This document shows positions 1-9,591 of a stretch of DNA of 64,000 nt, piece by piece. A program made the translations under genes and the position numbers. This stretch comes from Geomonas edaphica (GTDB lineage Bacteria > Desulfobacterota > Desulfuromonadia > Geobacterales > Geobacteraceae): positions 729,097 to 793,096 of the forward strand of contig NZ_SSYB01000001.1 of assembly GCF_004917075.1 (NCBI RefSeq), in the 5' to 3' direction. The first letter of the stretch is position 1, and each line of letters opens with the position of its first letter. The notes beneath the pieces were generated by a model. It was not told the origin of the DNA, searched no databases, and saw only the letters and a list, made by a program, of their open reading frames with translations.

Positions 1-91
1 TTTGGGGGTGGGGGAAGAAGCCATTATCTCTAGTGCTTGCAGCTTCACCCACCCCCCTACCCCCTCCCGTCAAGGGAGGGGGGGAATCAAC
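1..91. repeat. Copy of a GC-rich palindromic intergenic repeat, cut by the window edge
   Basis: This non-coding stretch contains a perfect 9-bp palindrome, CCCCCTCCC-GTCAA-GGGAGGGGG, at 60-82, preceded by runs of G and a CTTCACCCACCCCCC block. The same order of blocks recurs at about 29411-29490, so it is one member of a dispersed repeat family. It lies downstream of the minus-strand acetyltransferase and could act as a transcription stop, but no T-run follows the stem. Confidence 0.6.
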
Positions 92-541
92 TTAGAGTTC
101 GAGGATCATCGCGATCTCGTCGCAGTCAGGGAACTTCACGCACTTGATGCAGTCGCCCCATACCTTGTGCGGGAGCTCCGACTTGTCCGCCACCTTGAAG
201 CCGAACTTGGCGAAGAAGTCGGGCTTGTAGGTGAGGCAGAAGAGGCGCTTCAAACCGAGCGATCTCGCTTCGTCGATGCAGGCACCCACCACCTGGCTCC
301 CGATGCCGCGGCGCCCGACGCTTTCGGCGACCGCCACGGAGCGCACCTCGGCCAGGTCGTCCCAGACGATGTGCAGCGCCGAGGTCCCAAGCAGTTGCCC
401 GTCCTCTTCGAAAACGTAGAAGTCGCGCAGCGCCTCGTATAGTTCGGAAAGCGAGCGGGAGAGCATCTCTCCGCGGCTCGCGAAGTTGGTCAACAGTTTC
501 TGAATGTCCTTTACGTCGCCAATTCTGGCCTTTCTGATCAT
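92..541 (-). CDS. GNAT N-acetyltransferase, ArgA-like short form
   Basis: The 149-residue protein is a single GNAT domain. It has the acetyl-CoA pyrophosphate-binding signature VGRRGIGSQVV around residues 75-85 and the following helix of arginine-biosynthesis-type acetyltransferases. The C-terminal part (FFAKFGFKVADKSELPHKVW) resembles the acetyltransferase domain of N-acetylglutamate synthases, and free-standing short enzymes of this kind are known in bacteria lacking the fused ArgA. It may therefore acetylate glutamate in arginine synthesis, but the substrate is not proven by sequence. Its ATG overlaps the recN stop by 4 bp (ATGA), indicating translational coupling in a nadK-recN-acetyltransferase operon. 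Confidence 0.85.
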   Translation of the reverse strand: MIRKARIGDVKDIQKLLTNFASRGEMLSRSLSELYEALRDFYVFEEDGQLLGTSALHIVWDDLAEVRSVAVAESVGRRGIGSQVVGACIDEARSLGLKRLFCLTYKPDFFAKFGFKVADKSELPHKVWGDCIKCVKFPDCDEIAMILEL

Positions 542-2199
542 CTTGCCGCCTCCTGAATCATCTCCCTGGCGTGTTCCAGGGTCTTGTCGGTGACGCGCGC
601 GCCCGAAAGCATGCGCGCCACCTCGGCCACCCGCTCCTCTCCCTCCAGGAGTTGGACGCTGGTGGCGGTCCTGCCGTGCTCCACACCCTTCTCCACCTTC
701 AGGTGCTGGTCCGCGAAGGCGGCCACCTGCGGGAGATGGGTGATGGCGAGCACCTGCTGTTCGCGCGCCACGCGCTTTAGCTTCTCACCTACGAGCGCCG
801 AGGTCGCCCCGCCGATACCGGTATCCACCTCGTCGAAGATGAGGGTCGGCACCTCGGAGTCGGGGTGGAGCTGCTTCAAAGCGAGCATGAGGCGTGAGAG
901 TTCGCCCCCCGAGGCGACCTTCGCGATCGGCCTCGGCGGCTCACCCGGGTTGGGGGAAAAAAGGAACTCGGCCCGCTCGAAGCCATAAGACCTAGGCTCC
1001 GCGCTTTTCTCGAAGGAGGTCTCGAACACGGCGTGCTTCATGGCGAGCTCGGAGAGTTCGCGCTCCATCCCCTCCTTGAGGCGAACGGCTCCCGCCTCGC
1101 GTGCACTCGTAAGCTTTGCGCCGAGCGCCGCCAGTTCCCCCTCGAGATCACCGATGCGCGCCTGCAGACCCTCGCGGGTCTCGCCCCGGTTGGTGAGCGC
1201 AGCGAGCTCGGCGTCGATCTCGGCCTGGTAGGCGAGGATCTCCTCGACGGTCGCGCCGTACTTCTTCTTGAGGCGGTTGATGAGGTCGAGCCTGTCCTCG
1301 AGCTCCTCGAGGCGCGCCGGGTCGGAATCGATGCGCGCGGCGTAGTCGCGCAGGGAAAGTGCTGCGTCCTCGAGCTGGGCGTAGGCCGTTTCCAGCGCCT
1401 GGGCGACCGGCGTCAGGGCATGGTCGATGCGCCCTGCGTCCGCCACCCCCTGAATCACGCCGGTGAGACCGCCGAGGATGGCGGCGTCGCCGCCGTAGAG
1501 CTCGTCGAAGGCGCCCTGGGAGACCTCCATGAGCCTGCCGCTGTGGGCAAGGCGCACGCGCTCCTCGGAAAGTTCCTCCTCTTCACCCGGGACGAGCTTC
1601 GCGTCGGCGATCTCGCCGCTTTGAAAGGCGATGAGGTCGAGCCGCCTTGCCGCCTCGCGCTCCCCTTCCTCTAGCGCCTTCAACTCCTGTCTCGCGCCCT
1701 GGTACTCCTCGAAGCGGGAGGCGAACTCGTGGCGCATGGGGAGGCTCCCCGCGAAGCCGTCCAGAAGGAGCAGGTGCTGGTCCGTCTTCAAAAGGGTCTG
1801 GGCGTCGTGCTGGCCGTAAATGTTGATGAGGCTGCGGCAGACCTCGGCGAGAAGGGCCGTGGTGGCGAGCCCGCCGCCGATGAAGACGCGGTTCTTGCCG
1901 CCGGGCGCCACGGTGCGCCGCACGAGGAGCTCGCCGTCGCAATCGATCCCAGCCGCGGCAAGAGACTTAAGGAGCGTATCCCGCCCGGTGAGATCGAAGA
2001 GCGCCTCCACGGAGGCCTCCTTCGCGCCGGAGCGGATCAGGTCCGAGCTGCCGCGCCCCCCTAGGATGAGGTTCACCGCGTCGATGATGATCGACTTACC
2101 CGCACCGGTCTCGCCGGTCAGTATGTTGAGCCCGGGGCTGAATTCGACGTGGAGTTTGTCGATGATGGCGAGGTTGGTGATCTGGAGTTCTCTGAGCAC
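538..2199 (-). CDS. recN: DNA repair protein RecN
   Basis: RecN is an SMC-like ATPase that acts at double-strand breaks in recombinational repair. The 553-residue length is normal for the family. The N terminus has the typical opening LRELQITNLAIIDKL and a Walker A GETGAGKS at residues 29-36. A coiled-coil middle region (about 160-370) follows, and the C-terminal ATPase half contains an ABC-type signature (ASGGELSRLMLALK) and Walker B LIFDEVDTGIGG. The start codon is GTG, placed directly against the nadK stop, so the two genes are almost certainly co-transcribed. The SOS operator common upstream of recN in other bacteria was not seen, which fits an internal position in the operon. Confidence 0.96.
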   Translation of the reverse strand: MLRELQITNLAIIDKLHVEFSPGLNILTGETGAGKSIIIDAVNLILGGRGSSDLIRSGAKEASVEALFDLTGRDTLLKSLAAAGIDCDGELLVRRTVAPGGKNRVFIGGGLATTALLAEVCRSLINIYGQHDAQTLLKTDQHLLLLDGFAGSLPMRHEFASRFEEYQGARQELKALEEGEREAARRLDLIAFQSGEIADAKLVPGEEEELSEERVRLAHSGRLMEVSQGAFDELYGGDAAILGGLTGVIQGVADAGRIDHALTPVAQALETAYAQLEDAALSLRDYAARIDSDPARLEELEDRLDLINRLKKKYGATVEEILAYQAEIDAELAALTNRGETREGLQARIGDLEGELAALGAKLTSAREAGAVRLKEGMERELSELAMKHAVFETSFEKSAEPRSYGFERAEFLFSPNPGEPPRPIAKVASGGELSRLMLALKQLHPDSEVPTLIFDEVDTGIGGATSALVGEKLKRVAREQQVLAITHLPQVAAFADQHLKVEKGVEHGRTATSVQLLEGEERVAEVARMLSGARVTDKTLEHAREMIQEAAR

Positions 2200-3069
2200 T
2201 TACCGTTCACCCCACTTGAGCTTGGTGCGGAGCACCTCGAAGTAGTCCTTGCTGCGCGACTGGATGAGCCGGGTCACCTGCGCGGCCTTGGTGATCTGGA
2301 CGGTATCGCCGGAGAAGAGCTTCATCCCGACCTGGCCGTCAAGGGTGAGGAAGACGGACTCGTCCGGGGCGTATTTGAGCTTTATCGCGATGTGCGCGTC
2401 GGCGGCCATGACGAGCGGCCGGTTGGTCAGGGTGTGCGGGCAGATCGGGGTGAGCGAGATGCACTCGAGTTCGGGATGGAGGATCGGCCCGTTCGCGGAG
2501 AGGGAGTAGCCGGTCGAGCCGGTCGGCGTGGACAGGATGAGGCCGTCGGCCTTGAAGGTGGTCAGATAGCGACCGTTCACCGAGGTCTCCATGTCGATGA
2601 TCCTCGCGAGCGCCCCCTTGTTGATGACCACGTCGTTTAGCACGCGGTGCAGCTCGACCACCTCGCCGTCGCGCTCCACGCTCGCCATGAGCATCATGCG
2701 TTCGCTCACCTCGAAGTCGCCGGCGAGGCAGCGCTCGACCGAGGGGTAGAGCTCGCCCAGGGTGATCTCGGTGAGAAAACCTAAGCTCCCGAGGTTCACC
2801 GCGAGGATCGGCACGTCGCGCTCCCCGACGAGCCGGGCCGCCGCGATGAGGGTACCGTCGCCCCCCAAAACCACGACGAGATCGGCATCCTGCGAGATGT
2901 CCGAACTCTCGGCGCTTTCGGCGAGGGTGGTGCGCCTAAGCCGCCTGGAGAGGTGCTTCTCGACCTGCGCGGTGATGCCGCGGGCCGCCAGCCACTCGAT
3001 GAGCTCCTCTGCGACCCCTAGGCAGCGCGGATCGTGCACTTTGGCGAAAATGGCGATTTTTTTCATCAC
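2200..3069 (-). CDS. nadK: NAD kinase
   Basis: The enzyme phosphorylates NAD to NADP in the cytoplasm. The 289-residue protein carries the family ATP-binding signature GGDGTLI (about residues 69-75), the NAD-contact motif LNDVVINKG and the glycine-rich segment TPTGSTGYSLSANGP that follows it. Two adjacent ATG codons (3069 and 3066) are possible starts. It is the first gene of the minus-strand set nadK-recN-acetyltransferase and is divergent from glgP across 135 bp, which should hold promoters for both directions, although no strong hexamer pair stands out there. Confidence 0.96.
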   Translation of the reverse strand: MMKKIAIFAKVHDPRCLGVAEELIEWLAARGITAQVEKHLSRRLRRTTLAESAESSDISQDADLVVVLGGDGTLIAAARLVGERDVPILAVNLGSLGFLTEITLGELYPSVERCLAGDFEVSERMMLMASVERDGEVVELHRVLNDVVINKGALARIIDMETSVNGRYLTTFKADGLILSTPTGSTGYSLSANGPILHPELECISLTPICPHTLTNRPLVMAADAHIAIKLKYAPDESVFLTLDGQVGMKLFSGDTVQITKAAQVTRLIQSRSKDYFEVLRTKLKWGER

Positions 3070-3204
3070 TGGCCCTTTACTTGTACTGTAATCTAGGATT
3101 TACTAGCACAGTTGTTGTATCATGTCCAACGGAAAACTGGGGCGGTGCGGCTGCTCCAATCGGCGCCTTTCCCGTAATAACTACATGCAGATGCAGGGTG
3201 ACTC

Positions 3205-5700
3205 ATGACCGAAGAGCAGATCGGTATCAACGAAGAACTAGACGAGCAGATGCTCATCATAAAGTCATTCCTGGAACACCTGGAATACACACTGGGAAAG
3301 GACAAATACTCCGCTACCCCGTATGACAGGTATAACGCTCTCGCCTATGCGGTAAGGGATCATCTGGTTGAGCGCTGGCTCGACACACAGCAGGCCTATT
3401 ACAATTCCGACAACAAGCGCGTCTATTACATGTCGATGGAATTCCTGATGGGGAGAACCCTCTCCAACAGCCTCATCAACCTGGGCCTTTGGGACGACTT
3501 CAAGGACGCGATCACCTCGCTTGGCAACGACTTCGACCTGATCCTCAACGAGGAGCAGGACGCGGGCCTCGGCAACGGCGGCCTCGGACGGCTTGCCGCC
3601 TGTTTCCTCGACTCAATGGCCACCATGTCCATCCCGGCCTACGGCTACGGCATCCGCTACGAGTACGGTATCTTCAGGCAGCACATAGCCGACGGGGCGC
3701 AGGTGGAGATTCCGGACAACTGGCTGCGCTACAGAAACCCCTGGGAGCTCGACCGGCAGGAGCACCTGCACACGGTGAAGTTCTACGGGCGGGTCATCTC
3801 TACCTTCGACAAGAACGGCAAGCTGGTACGCGAATGGGTCGATACCGACGACGTCATGGCCATGGCCTACGACACCCCGATCCCCGGCTACCAGACCCAC
3901 AGCGTGAATACGCTTAGGCTTTGGAGCGCCAAGTCGAGCCGCGAGTTCGACTTGAAGTTCTTCAACGAGGGAAACTACATCCGCGCGGTGGAAAAGAAGA
4001 TGCAGTCGGAGACCATCTCCAAGGTCCTCTACCCCGCCGACAACGTCGTGGAAGGGAAGGAGCTCCGCTTCAAGCAGGAGTACTTCCTCGCCTCGGCCAC
4101 CGTGCACGACGTCCTGTACCGCTTTAAAAAGAAGCACCAAGACACACGGCTACTTCCCGACAAGGTCGCCATCCAGTTGAACGACACCCACCCCACCCTC
4201 GCCATCCCCGAGCTGATGCGCGTTCTCATGGACGAGGAAGGGCTCGATTGGGACGAGGCGTGGGCGATCACCAGGAAGACCTTCGCCTACACGAACCACA
4301 CCATCCTCCCCGAGGCGCTCGAGCAGTGGCCGGTCTGGTTCTTCGAGCAGATCCTCCCCAGGCACCTGCAGATCATCTACGAGATCAACGAGCAGTTCAT
4401 GATGGAGATCAAGGCGCACTTCCCGGACGAGCCGGAACGCCTCACCCGCATGTCCATCGTGGAAGAGCACTGGGAGAGAAAGATCCGCATGGCGCATCTC
4501 GCCATCGTCGGGAGCCACTCGGTGAACGGCGTCGCCGCGCTGCACACGGAGATCCTGAAAAAGGAGCTTTTCCGCGACTTCTACGAGATGTACCCGGAGC
4601 GTTTCAACAACAAGACCAACGGCATCACGCAGAGGCGCTGGCTCAAGATGTCCAACCCCGCCCTCTCTGCCCTCATCGACGAGTACATAGGCGACGGCTG
4701 GACCAAGAACCTCTTCGAGCTCGAGAAGCTGCGCGCCATCGCCGGGGACCCGGAGTTCCTCGGGCGTTGGCAGCAGGTGAAGCGGGGGAACAAGGAGGAC
4801 CTTTGCCGCTACATCAAGCAGCATAACGACATCGACGTCGACCCCGACTCGATGTTCGACGTGCAGGTAAAGAGGCTCCACGAATACAAGCGCCAGCTTT
4901 TGAACGTCCTGCACGTGATCACCCTTTTCAACCGCATCAAGGACGCCCCGTCGCGGGAAGTGGCCCCCCGGACCTTCATCTTCGCAGGGAAGGCGGCTCC
5001 GGCCTACGCGGCGGCGAAGCTCATCATAAGGCTCATCAACGCGGTAGCCGCGGTGGTGAACCACGACCCGGACGTCGCAGGAAGGATCAAGGTGGTGTTC
5101 CTCGCCAACTACAGCGTTTCCCTTGCGGAAAAGATCTTCCCCGCCTCCGACCTCTCAGAACAGATCTCCACCGCCGGCACCGAGGCGTCAGGGACCGGGA
5201 ACATGAAGTTCGCCCTGAACGGCGCGCTCACCATCGGCACCCTGGACGGCGCCAACATCGAGATCATGGAAGAGGTGGGTCGCGAAAACATCTTCATCTT
5301 CGGCATGACCGCGGCCGAAGTGATGCAGCTGCGCGAGCGCGGCTACAATCCGCGGGAATACTACAACGGCAACCGGGAATTAAAACGTGTCATCGACATG
5401 ATCTCCTCGGGGTACTTCTCCCCGTGGGCTCCCGACCTTTTCACCCCGCTCACCGACTCGCTCCTGGACCTAGGCGACCACTACATGCTCCTGGCCGACT
5501 ACGCCTCGTACGTCGCCTGTCACGAGCAGGTGGCCGCGCTTTTCAGGGACCAGCGCGAGTGGGCGCGGCGCGCGATTTTGAACTGCGCCGGCATGGGTAA
5601 ATTCTCCAGCGACAGGACCATCGACGAGTACGCCAGAGAGATCTGGGGCATCAAACCGATCGACATCCGCCCGGGGGCCGTGGAACTACAGAGGCTCTGA
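3205..5700 (+). CDS. glgP: Glycogen/starch/alpha-glucan phosphorylase
   Basis: The enzyme releases glucose-1-phosphate from glycogen or maltodextrin using pyridoxal phosphate. The 831-residue length is typical of the GT35 family. The PLP-binding lysine is Lys668 in [10 protein letters not shown], and other family blocks are present: [11 protein letters not shown] near the N terminus, [16 protein letters not shown], and [17 protein letters not shown]. It begins a plus-strand block with rarA and pfkA; rarA starts at the very next base after its stop. The pairing with 6-phosphofructokinase suggests a link between glycogen mobilisation and glycolysis. Confidence 0.97.
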   Translation: MTEEQIGINEELDEQMLIIKSFLEHLEYTLGKDKYSATPYDRYNALAYAVRDHLVERWLDTQQAYYNSDNKRVYYMSMEFLMGRTLSNSLINLGLWDDFKDAITSLGNDFDLILNEEQDAGLGNGGLGRLAACFLDSMATMSIPAYGYGIRYEYGIFRQHIADGAQVEIPDNWLRYRNPWELDRQEHLHTVKFYGRVISTFDKNGKLVREWVDTDDVMAMAYDTPIPGYQTHSVNTLRLWSAKSSREFDLKFFNEGNYIRAVEKKMQSETISKVLYPADNVVEGKELRFKQEYFLASATVHDVLYRFKKKHQDTRLLPDKVAIQLNDTHPTLAIPELMRVLMDEEGLDWDEAWAITRKTFAYTNHTILPEALEQWPVWFFEQILPRHLQIIYEINEQFMMEIKAHFPDEPERLTRMSIVEEHWERKIRMAHLAIVGSHSVNGVAALHTEILKKELFRDFYEMYPERFNNKTNGITQRRWLKMSNPALSALIDEYIGDGWTKNLFELEKLRAIAGDPEFLGRWQQVKRGNKEDLCRYIKQHNDIDVDPDSMFDVQVKRLHEYKRQLLNVLHVITLFNRIKDAPSREVAPRTFIFAGKAAPAYAAAKLIIRLINAVAAVVNHDPDVAGRIKVVFLANYSVSLAEKIFPASDLSEQISTAGTEASGTGNMKFALNGALTIGTLDGANIEIMEEVGRENIFIFGMTAAEVMQLRERGYNPREYYNGNRELKRVIDMISSGYFSPWAPDLFTPLTDSLLDLGDHYMLLADYASYVACHEQVAALFRDQREWARRAILNCAGMGKFSSDRTIDEYAREIWGIKPIDIRPGAVELQRL

Positions 5701-7005
5701 TTGGATCTTTTCAACGGCAACCAAGAACAATTCGCGCCGCTTGCCGAGCGCATGCGGCCGCGCACCATCTCCGAATACCTGGGCCAGGGGCACCTTCTGG
5801 GCGAAGGGAAGATGCTCAGAAGGCTCATCGAGAGCGACCGGATCACCTCCCTCATCTTCTGGGGCCCTCCCGGCTCCGGCAAGACCACCCTCGCCCGCAT
5901 CATCGCGGGTGCCACCAAGAGCCACTTCATTTTCTTCTCCGCCATCATGAACGGGATAAAGGAGATCCGCGAGGTGGTCAAGGAGGCGGAGGATGCCCTC
6001 AAGTACCAGGGGAAGCGGACCATCCTCTTCGTGGACGAAATCCACCGCTTCAACAAGAGCCAGCAGGACGCCTTCCTTCCATACGTGGAACGCGGCACCT
6101 TCACCATGATCGGCGCCACAACGGAAAACCCATCCTTCGAGGTGATCGCCCCGCTTTTGTCGCGCTGCAAGGTGCTCGTCTTGCACCCGCTTTCCGACGA
6201 GGACATCCTGGAGATCCTCAAGGGGGCGCTCGCCGACGAGGAGCGGGGTTTGGGCGCCGCCGGCCTCACCGCAGCCGACGAGGCACTCGCCTTCATCGCC
6301 GAGCAGGCGGGCGGTGACGCGAGGATCGCGCTCAACACCCTGGACATGGCGGCCCGCCTCGCCCAGGAGGGAAGGATCACCCTGGAGACGGCGCGCGACG
6401 CGCTGCAGAAAAAGCCGCTACTCTACGACAAGGGGGGCGAGGAGCACTACAACGTCATCTCCGCCTTCATAAAGTCCATGCGCGGCTCGGACCCGGACGC
6501 GGCGCTCTACTGGCTTGCGCGCATGCTAGAGGCGGGGGAGGACCCGATCTTCATCTTGAGGCGCATGGTGATCTTCGCCTCGGAAGACGTCGGAAACGCC
6601 GACCCGCGCGGGCTTCAGATGGCGGTATCCGCGCTCGATGCCTTCCGCCTGGTCGGCATGCCGGAGGGGAGGATCATCCTGGGACAGGCGGTCACCTACC
6701 TGGCCACCGCGCCGAAATCGAACGCGAGCTACGCGGGGATCAACGAGGCGCTTGCCGAGGTGAGAAAGTCCGGAGGGCTTCCGGTGCCGATGCAGGTCCG
6801 CAACGCGCCGACCAAGCTGATGAAAGGTTTAGGTTACGGGAAGGGTTACCTCTACCCGCACGACCACAAGGACGGCATCGTGGTGCAGGACTACCTGCCG
6901 GAAGAGCTGGCCGGGAGGCGCTTCTACACACCCAAGGCCTCCGGGTACGAAAAGAGCATCAAGGAGAGAATGGAGTGGATCAGGGGAGAGCGGGAGAAGG
7001 CCTAG
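5701..7005 (+). CDS. rarA: Replication-associated recombination protein A (AAA+ ATPase)
   Basis: RarA (MgsA) is a clamp-loader-like AAA+ ATPase that works at stalled replication forks. The 434-residue protein has Walker A GPPGSGKT at residues 55-62, Walker B VDEIHRF at 111-117, a sensor 1 motif GATTENPSF and the family C-terminal domain ending near YTPKASGYEKSIKERMEWI. The start is TTG, immediately after the glgP stop; no in-frame ATG nearby would keep the conserved N terminus. Translation probably depends on coupling to glgP. Confidence 0.95.
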   Translation: MDLFNGNQEQFAPLAERMRPRTISEYLGQGHLLGEGKMLRRLIESDRITSLIFWGPPGSGKTTLARIIAGATKSHFIFFSAIMNGIKEIREVVKEAEDALKYQGKRTILFVDEIHRFNKSQQDAFLPYVERGTFTMIGATTENPSFEVIAPLLSRCKVLVLHPLSDEDILEILKGALADEERGLGAAGLTAADEALAFIAEQAGGDARIALNTLDMAARLAQEGRITLETARDALQKKPLLYDKGGEEHYNVISAFIKSMRGSDPDAALYWLARMLEAGEDPIFILRRMVIFASEDVGNADPRGLQMAVSALDAFRLVGMPEGRIILGQAVTYLATAPKSNASYAGINEALAEVRKSGGLPVPMQVRNAPTKLMKGLGYGKGYLYPHDHKDGIVVQDYLPEELAGRRFYTPKASGYEKSIKERMEWIRGEREKA

Positions 7006-7123
7006 CGGCGCCTTGCCGCAGTCGTTGAAAACGATTCCCCGCATGTTATATTCAACCCTGGTTTGGAGGCCCCCTCTCGTAGAGGGAAACGTCAAGGGCG
7101 GCAACAGCAAAGCGGAGCGACAG

Positions 7124-8083
7124 ATGAAGAGGATAGGGATTCTGACAAGCGGCGGCGACTGCTCCGGCATGAACGCCACCATTCGGAGCGCGACCCGCAC
7201 GGCCCTCGCGCGCGGCGTGCAGGTCGTGGGCTTTCGCAAGGGGTACGCCGGGCTTTTAAAAGGCGACTTCATCGAGATGACGACCAGAGAGGTCGCCGGC
7301 ATCCTGCACCGCGGCGGCACCTTCCTGCAGTCGGCGCGCAGCGAGGAGTTCCGCACCGTGCTCGGACGCGAGAAGGCGGTCCGGCACCTGCAGGATTACG
7401 GGGTGGAGGGGCTCATCGTGATCGGAGGGGACGGTTCCCTAAACGGTGCGCTCGCCCTGCACAAGATGGGGGTCCCGGTGATCGGCGTACCGGCGAGCAT
7501 CGACAACGACATCGCCTTCACCGACATGGCGCTCGGGGTCGACACCGCGCTCAACAACATCATCTACGCCGTCGACTGCATCAAGGACACGGCGAGTTCG
7601 CACGACCGCGCCTTCGTCATCGAGGTGATGGGGAGAAACTCGGGCTACCTGGCCAGCATGTCCGCCATCGCCACCGGGGCCGAGTACGCCATCATCCCCG
7701 AGGTCGAGCATGACGTAGCGGACCTTTGCAACCAGTTGCGCAGGCGCTACGAGGAGGGACGCAGTAACGCCATCATCATCCTCGCCGAGGGGGCCGGGCG
7801 CGCCCAAAACATCGCCGACAACATAAAGGACGCCATAGGCTTCGAGACCAGGGTGACCGTGCTCGGCCACTACCAGCGCGGCGGGGCCCCTTCGGTATTC
7901 GACCGGCTGCTTGGTAGCCGTTTCGGCAATGCCGCGGTCGAGCAGCTTTTGGCCGGAGAGATGGGGAAGATGGTGGGACTTTGCTGCGGCGAGATCTGCA
8001 GTACGTTACTTGAGACCGTGGTGGTGAGCGAGAAGACGACTTTGGACGAGTTGCACGAGCTTTCAAAGATCCTGGGCATCTGA
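7124..8083 (+). CDS. pfkA: ATP-dependent 6-phosphofructokinase
   Basis: The enzyme phosphorylates fructose 6-phosphate in glycolysis. From the internal ATG at 7124 the product is 319 residues, the classic bacterial PfkA length, and begins MKRIGILTSGGDCSGMNA. The reading frame is open 37 codons further upstream, but that extension has no PFK similarity. GGDGS lies at 101-105, with Gly104 pointing to ATP rather than pyrophosphate as donor. The catalytic Asp127 sits in SIDND, with Ser in place of the usual Thr125. MGRNSGYLA provides substrate-binding residues. The gene ends at a strong bidirectional terminator facing the TPR gene. Confidence 0.94.
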   Translation: MKRIGILTSGGDCSGMNATIRSATRTALARGVQVVGFRKGYAGLLKGDFIEMTTREVAGILHRGGTFLQSARSEEFRTVLGREKAVRHLQDYGVEGLIVIGGDGSLNGALALHKMGVPVIGVPASIDNDIAFTDMALGVDTALNNIIYAVDCIKDTASSHDRAFVIEVMGRNSGYLASMSAIATGAEYAIIPEVEHDVADLCNQLRRRYEEGRSNAIIILAEGAGRAQNIADNIKDAIGFETRVTVLGHYQRGGAPSVFDRLLGSRFGNAAVEQLLAGEMGKMVGLCCGEICSTLLETVVVSEKTTLDELHELSKILGI

Positions 8084-8106
8084 CAACATGCCCCAGGCAG
8101 AAAAAA

Positions 8107-8143
8107 GGCCGCGCCACCGGTACGATCCGGAGCGCGGCCTTTT
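8107..8143. terminator. Bidirectional rho-independent terminator
   Basis: The stem GGCCGCGC (8107-8114) pairs with GCGCGGCC (8132-8139), and an inner CCGG pair shortens the loop. TTTTGTTTT follows on the plus strand, and the AAAAAA before the stem gives TTTTTT on the minus strand. It separates the convergent pfkA and TPR genes. A second perfect hairpin without T-runs (8152-8171, GGTACGGC/GCCGTACC) follows. Confidence 0.9.
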
Positions 8144-8172
8144 GTTTTATCGGTACGGCTCTTGCCGTACCT

Positions 8173-8625
8173 TCAGCGCAGCCCGATGCGGCTCAGCGCG
8201 ATGCCGAGCCACTTGTTAAGGAAATGGTCGCGTGACAGGAAGGAAAGCGGTGGCGGCTTTCTCGTCCCAAGCTTCGCCAGCAAGGCGACGATATCTTCGC
8301 TGCCGCCCATCCCCATCCCTTGCCTCAGCACCACGATGGCCTGCGGCTTGTCGCCCGCCACTTGGTGCACCCGGGCAAGGTTTAAGTAGTGCACCGGGTT
8401 CTGCGGCTCGTGTTCGAGCGAGGCGAGACAAAGCTCCGCCCCTTTTTTAACCTGCCCTCTCTCCTTGGCGATGCAAAAGCCGAGGTAGGAGTGGAGCTGC
8501 GGGTTGTCACCGATCTTCAGCACGCGCTCGAACTGGGCGAGCGCGGACGAAAACTCCCCTGCGGAAAAAGCGCAAAGGGCGCGGTTGGTCAGCTTCTCAG
8601 CATCTTCCTGCGGCACGGGCTCCAT
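8173..8625 (-). CDS. Small tetratricopeptide-repeat protein
   Basis: The 150-residue soluble protein is made largely of TPR helices: TNRALCAFSAGEFSSALAQFERVL (about 12-35), LHSYLGFCIAKERGQVKKGAELCLASL, and PVHYLNLARVHQVAGDKPQAIVVLRQGM. TPR proteins serve as protein-interaction scaffolds, and no catalytic motif is present. The C-terminal part (FLSRDHFLNKWLGIALSRIGLR) is basic and amphipathic. It is the last gene of a minus-strand run, 15 bp after the HAD hydrolase, and ends at the terminator facing pfkA. Its partner cannot be told from sequence. Confidence 0.8.
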   Translation of the reverse strand: MEPVPQEDAEKLTNRALCAFSAGEFSSALAQFERVLKIGDNPQLHSYLGFCIAKERGQVKKGAELCLASLEHEPQNPVHYLNLARVHQVAGDKPQAIVVLRQGMGMGGSEDIVALLAKLGTRKPPPLSFLSRDHFLNKWLGIALSRIGLR

Positions 8626-8640
8626 AGATCGACCTCCGGA

Positions 8641-9273
8641 TTAAAGCAGTGACAGCAGATCCTGGTGTTTCTCGATTCTCAGCGGGGCGGGGAAATCGCC
8701 GCGGTACGAGACGAAGCGGACGCCGGCTCCTTGGGCGGCCTCCCGGTCGACCACGGAGTCGCCTATGAATATCGCCTCGCCCGGTTCGATGCCGTAGTGC
8801 TCCAGCACCTTGAAGACCGGCTCCGGGTGCGGCTTCGGATTTTTAACCCGTGCCGCGGTCATGACGCAACTGAAATACCCGTCCAACCCGAAGGTGGCAA
8901 GAAGTGCCTCCATGGAACTCGAGCGGTTGGTGCAGACGGCCAGCTCCACCCGCCCCTTCAGTGCGTCAAGCGTCTCGCGCAGCCCATCCTCCATCACCAT
9001 GAGGGGGAAAAGCTTTCGGTAGTCGAGGCTCGCCGAGAAGGCACGTACCTCGTCCATGCGCTCCTCACCGGCGAAGATGTGATCGAGGACGACCTTGTTG
9101 CTGTAGGTGTGCAGGATGCGCATCGTCTCGTGGTCGGCCCGGTCGAGCGGCGGCCTGCCGAAGCGCTCCAGTATCAGGTGGTAGAAGGCGTAGTTCGCCT
9201 CGAAGGAGTCGAAGAGGACGCCGTCGCAGTCGTAGATGACCGCCTTGATGCCGTTGTTCAAGTCATTCTCCAC
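8641..9273 (-). CDS. HAD-superfamily hydrolase, phosphoglycolate phosphatase-like
   Basis: The protein has HAD motif I DCDGVLFDS (nucleophile and general acid Asp), motif II VCTNRSS, motif III lysine in KNPKPHPEPV and motif IV FIGDSVVDREAA, with a helical cap between motifs I and II, as in phosphoglycolate phosphatase/beta-phosphoglucomutase relatives. The frame is open upstream to 9387, but that part overlaps the HNH gene and looks out of frame. The likely starts are GTG at 9273 or TTG at 9261, giving about 206-210 residues. The exact substrate is unknown. Confidence 0.85.
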   Translation of the reverse strand: MENDLNNGIKAVIYDCDGVLFDSFEANYAFYHLILERFGRPPLDRADHETMRILHTYSNKVVLDHIFAGEERMDEVRAFSASLDYRKLFPLMVMEDGLRETLDALKGRVELAVCTNRSSSMEALLATFGLDGYFSCVMTAARVKNPKPHPEPVFKVLEHYGIEPGEAIFIGDSVVDREAAQGAGVRFVSYRGDFPAPLRIEKHQDLLSLL

Positions 9274-9583
9274 GGGAAGGCTCACCCTCCCCCGTCCCCA
9301 TCTGCTCGAGGTATTCCTGCCACTCGATGGGGAGCATGTGCTTCTTCTTGTTGTTGCATTCCTTGCAGCATGGAACCACGTTGCCACGAGCCGACTTGCC
9401 GCCGCGGATCACCGGCACGATATGGTCCATGGAGAGCTGGTCCGGGGAAAACCTCCCACGGCACCAGTGACACACCCCCTTGGCAACGCGGTTCTTCCAC
9501 CACTGGGTGCGCCGCAGCTCACGTCCCTTCTCGCGTTCGCGCCGGATCTCCTCCTCGGAGATCTCGATGATGAAGTAATCCAT
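9263..9583 (-). CDS. HNH endonuclease-family protein
   Basis: The 106-residue protein starts at the ATG at 9583; the longer open frame upstream is the shadow of rnhA. It has the zinc-finger HNH architecture: CHWC, then MDHIVPVIRGGKSARGNVVPCCKECNNKKK, with the DH-I-P core, the asparagine and the second CxxC. The N terminus is a charged helix. Such small free-standing HNH proteins are common and of unknown role; nicking or repair functions are possible. It lies 8 bp after rnhA and overlaps the HAD start, so it is part of a housekeeping operon rather than an obvious mobile element. Confidence 0.85.
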   Translation of the reverse strand: MDYFIIEISEEEIRREREKGRELRRTQWWKNRVAKGVCHWCRGRFSPDQLSMDHIVPVIRGGKSARGNVVPCCKECNNKKKHMLPIEWQEYLEQMGTGEGEPSRGE

Positions 9584-9591
9584 CCCCGTCC

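Noticed and set aside
3613-5064. Long minus-strand open frames inside glgP
   Set aside because: They mirror the codon bias of glgP and have no recognisable protein pattern or ribosome-binding site.
7013-7123. Longer start for pfkA
   Set aside because: The extra 37 codons have no similarity to the family, and the conserved MKRIGILTSGGDCSG begins at 7124.
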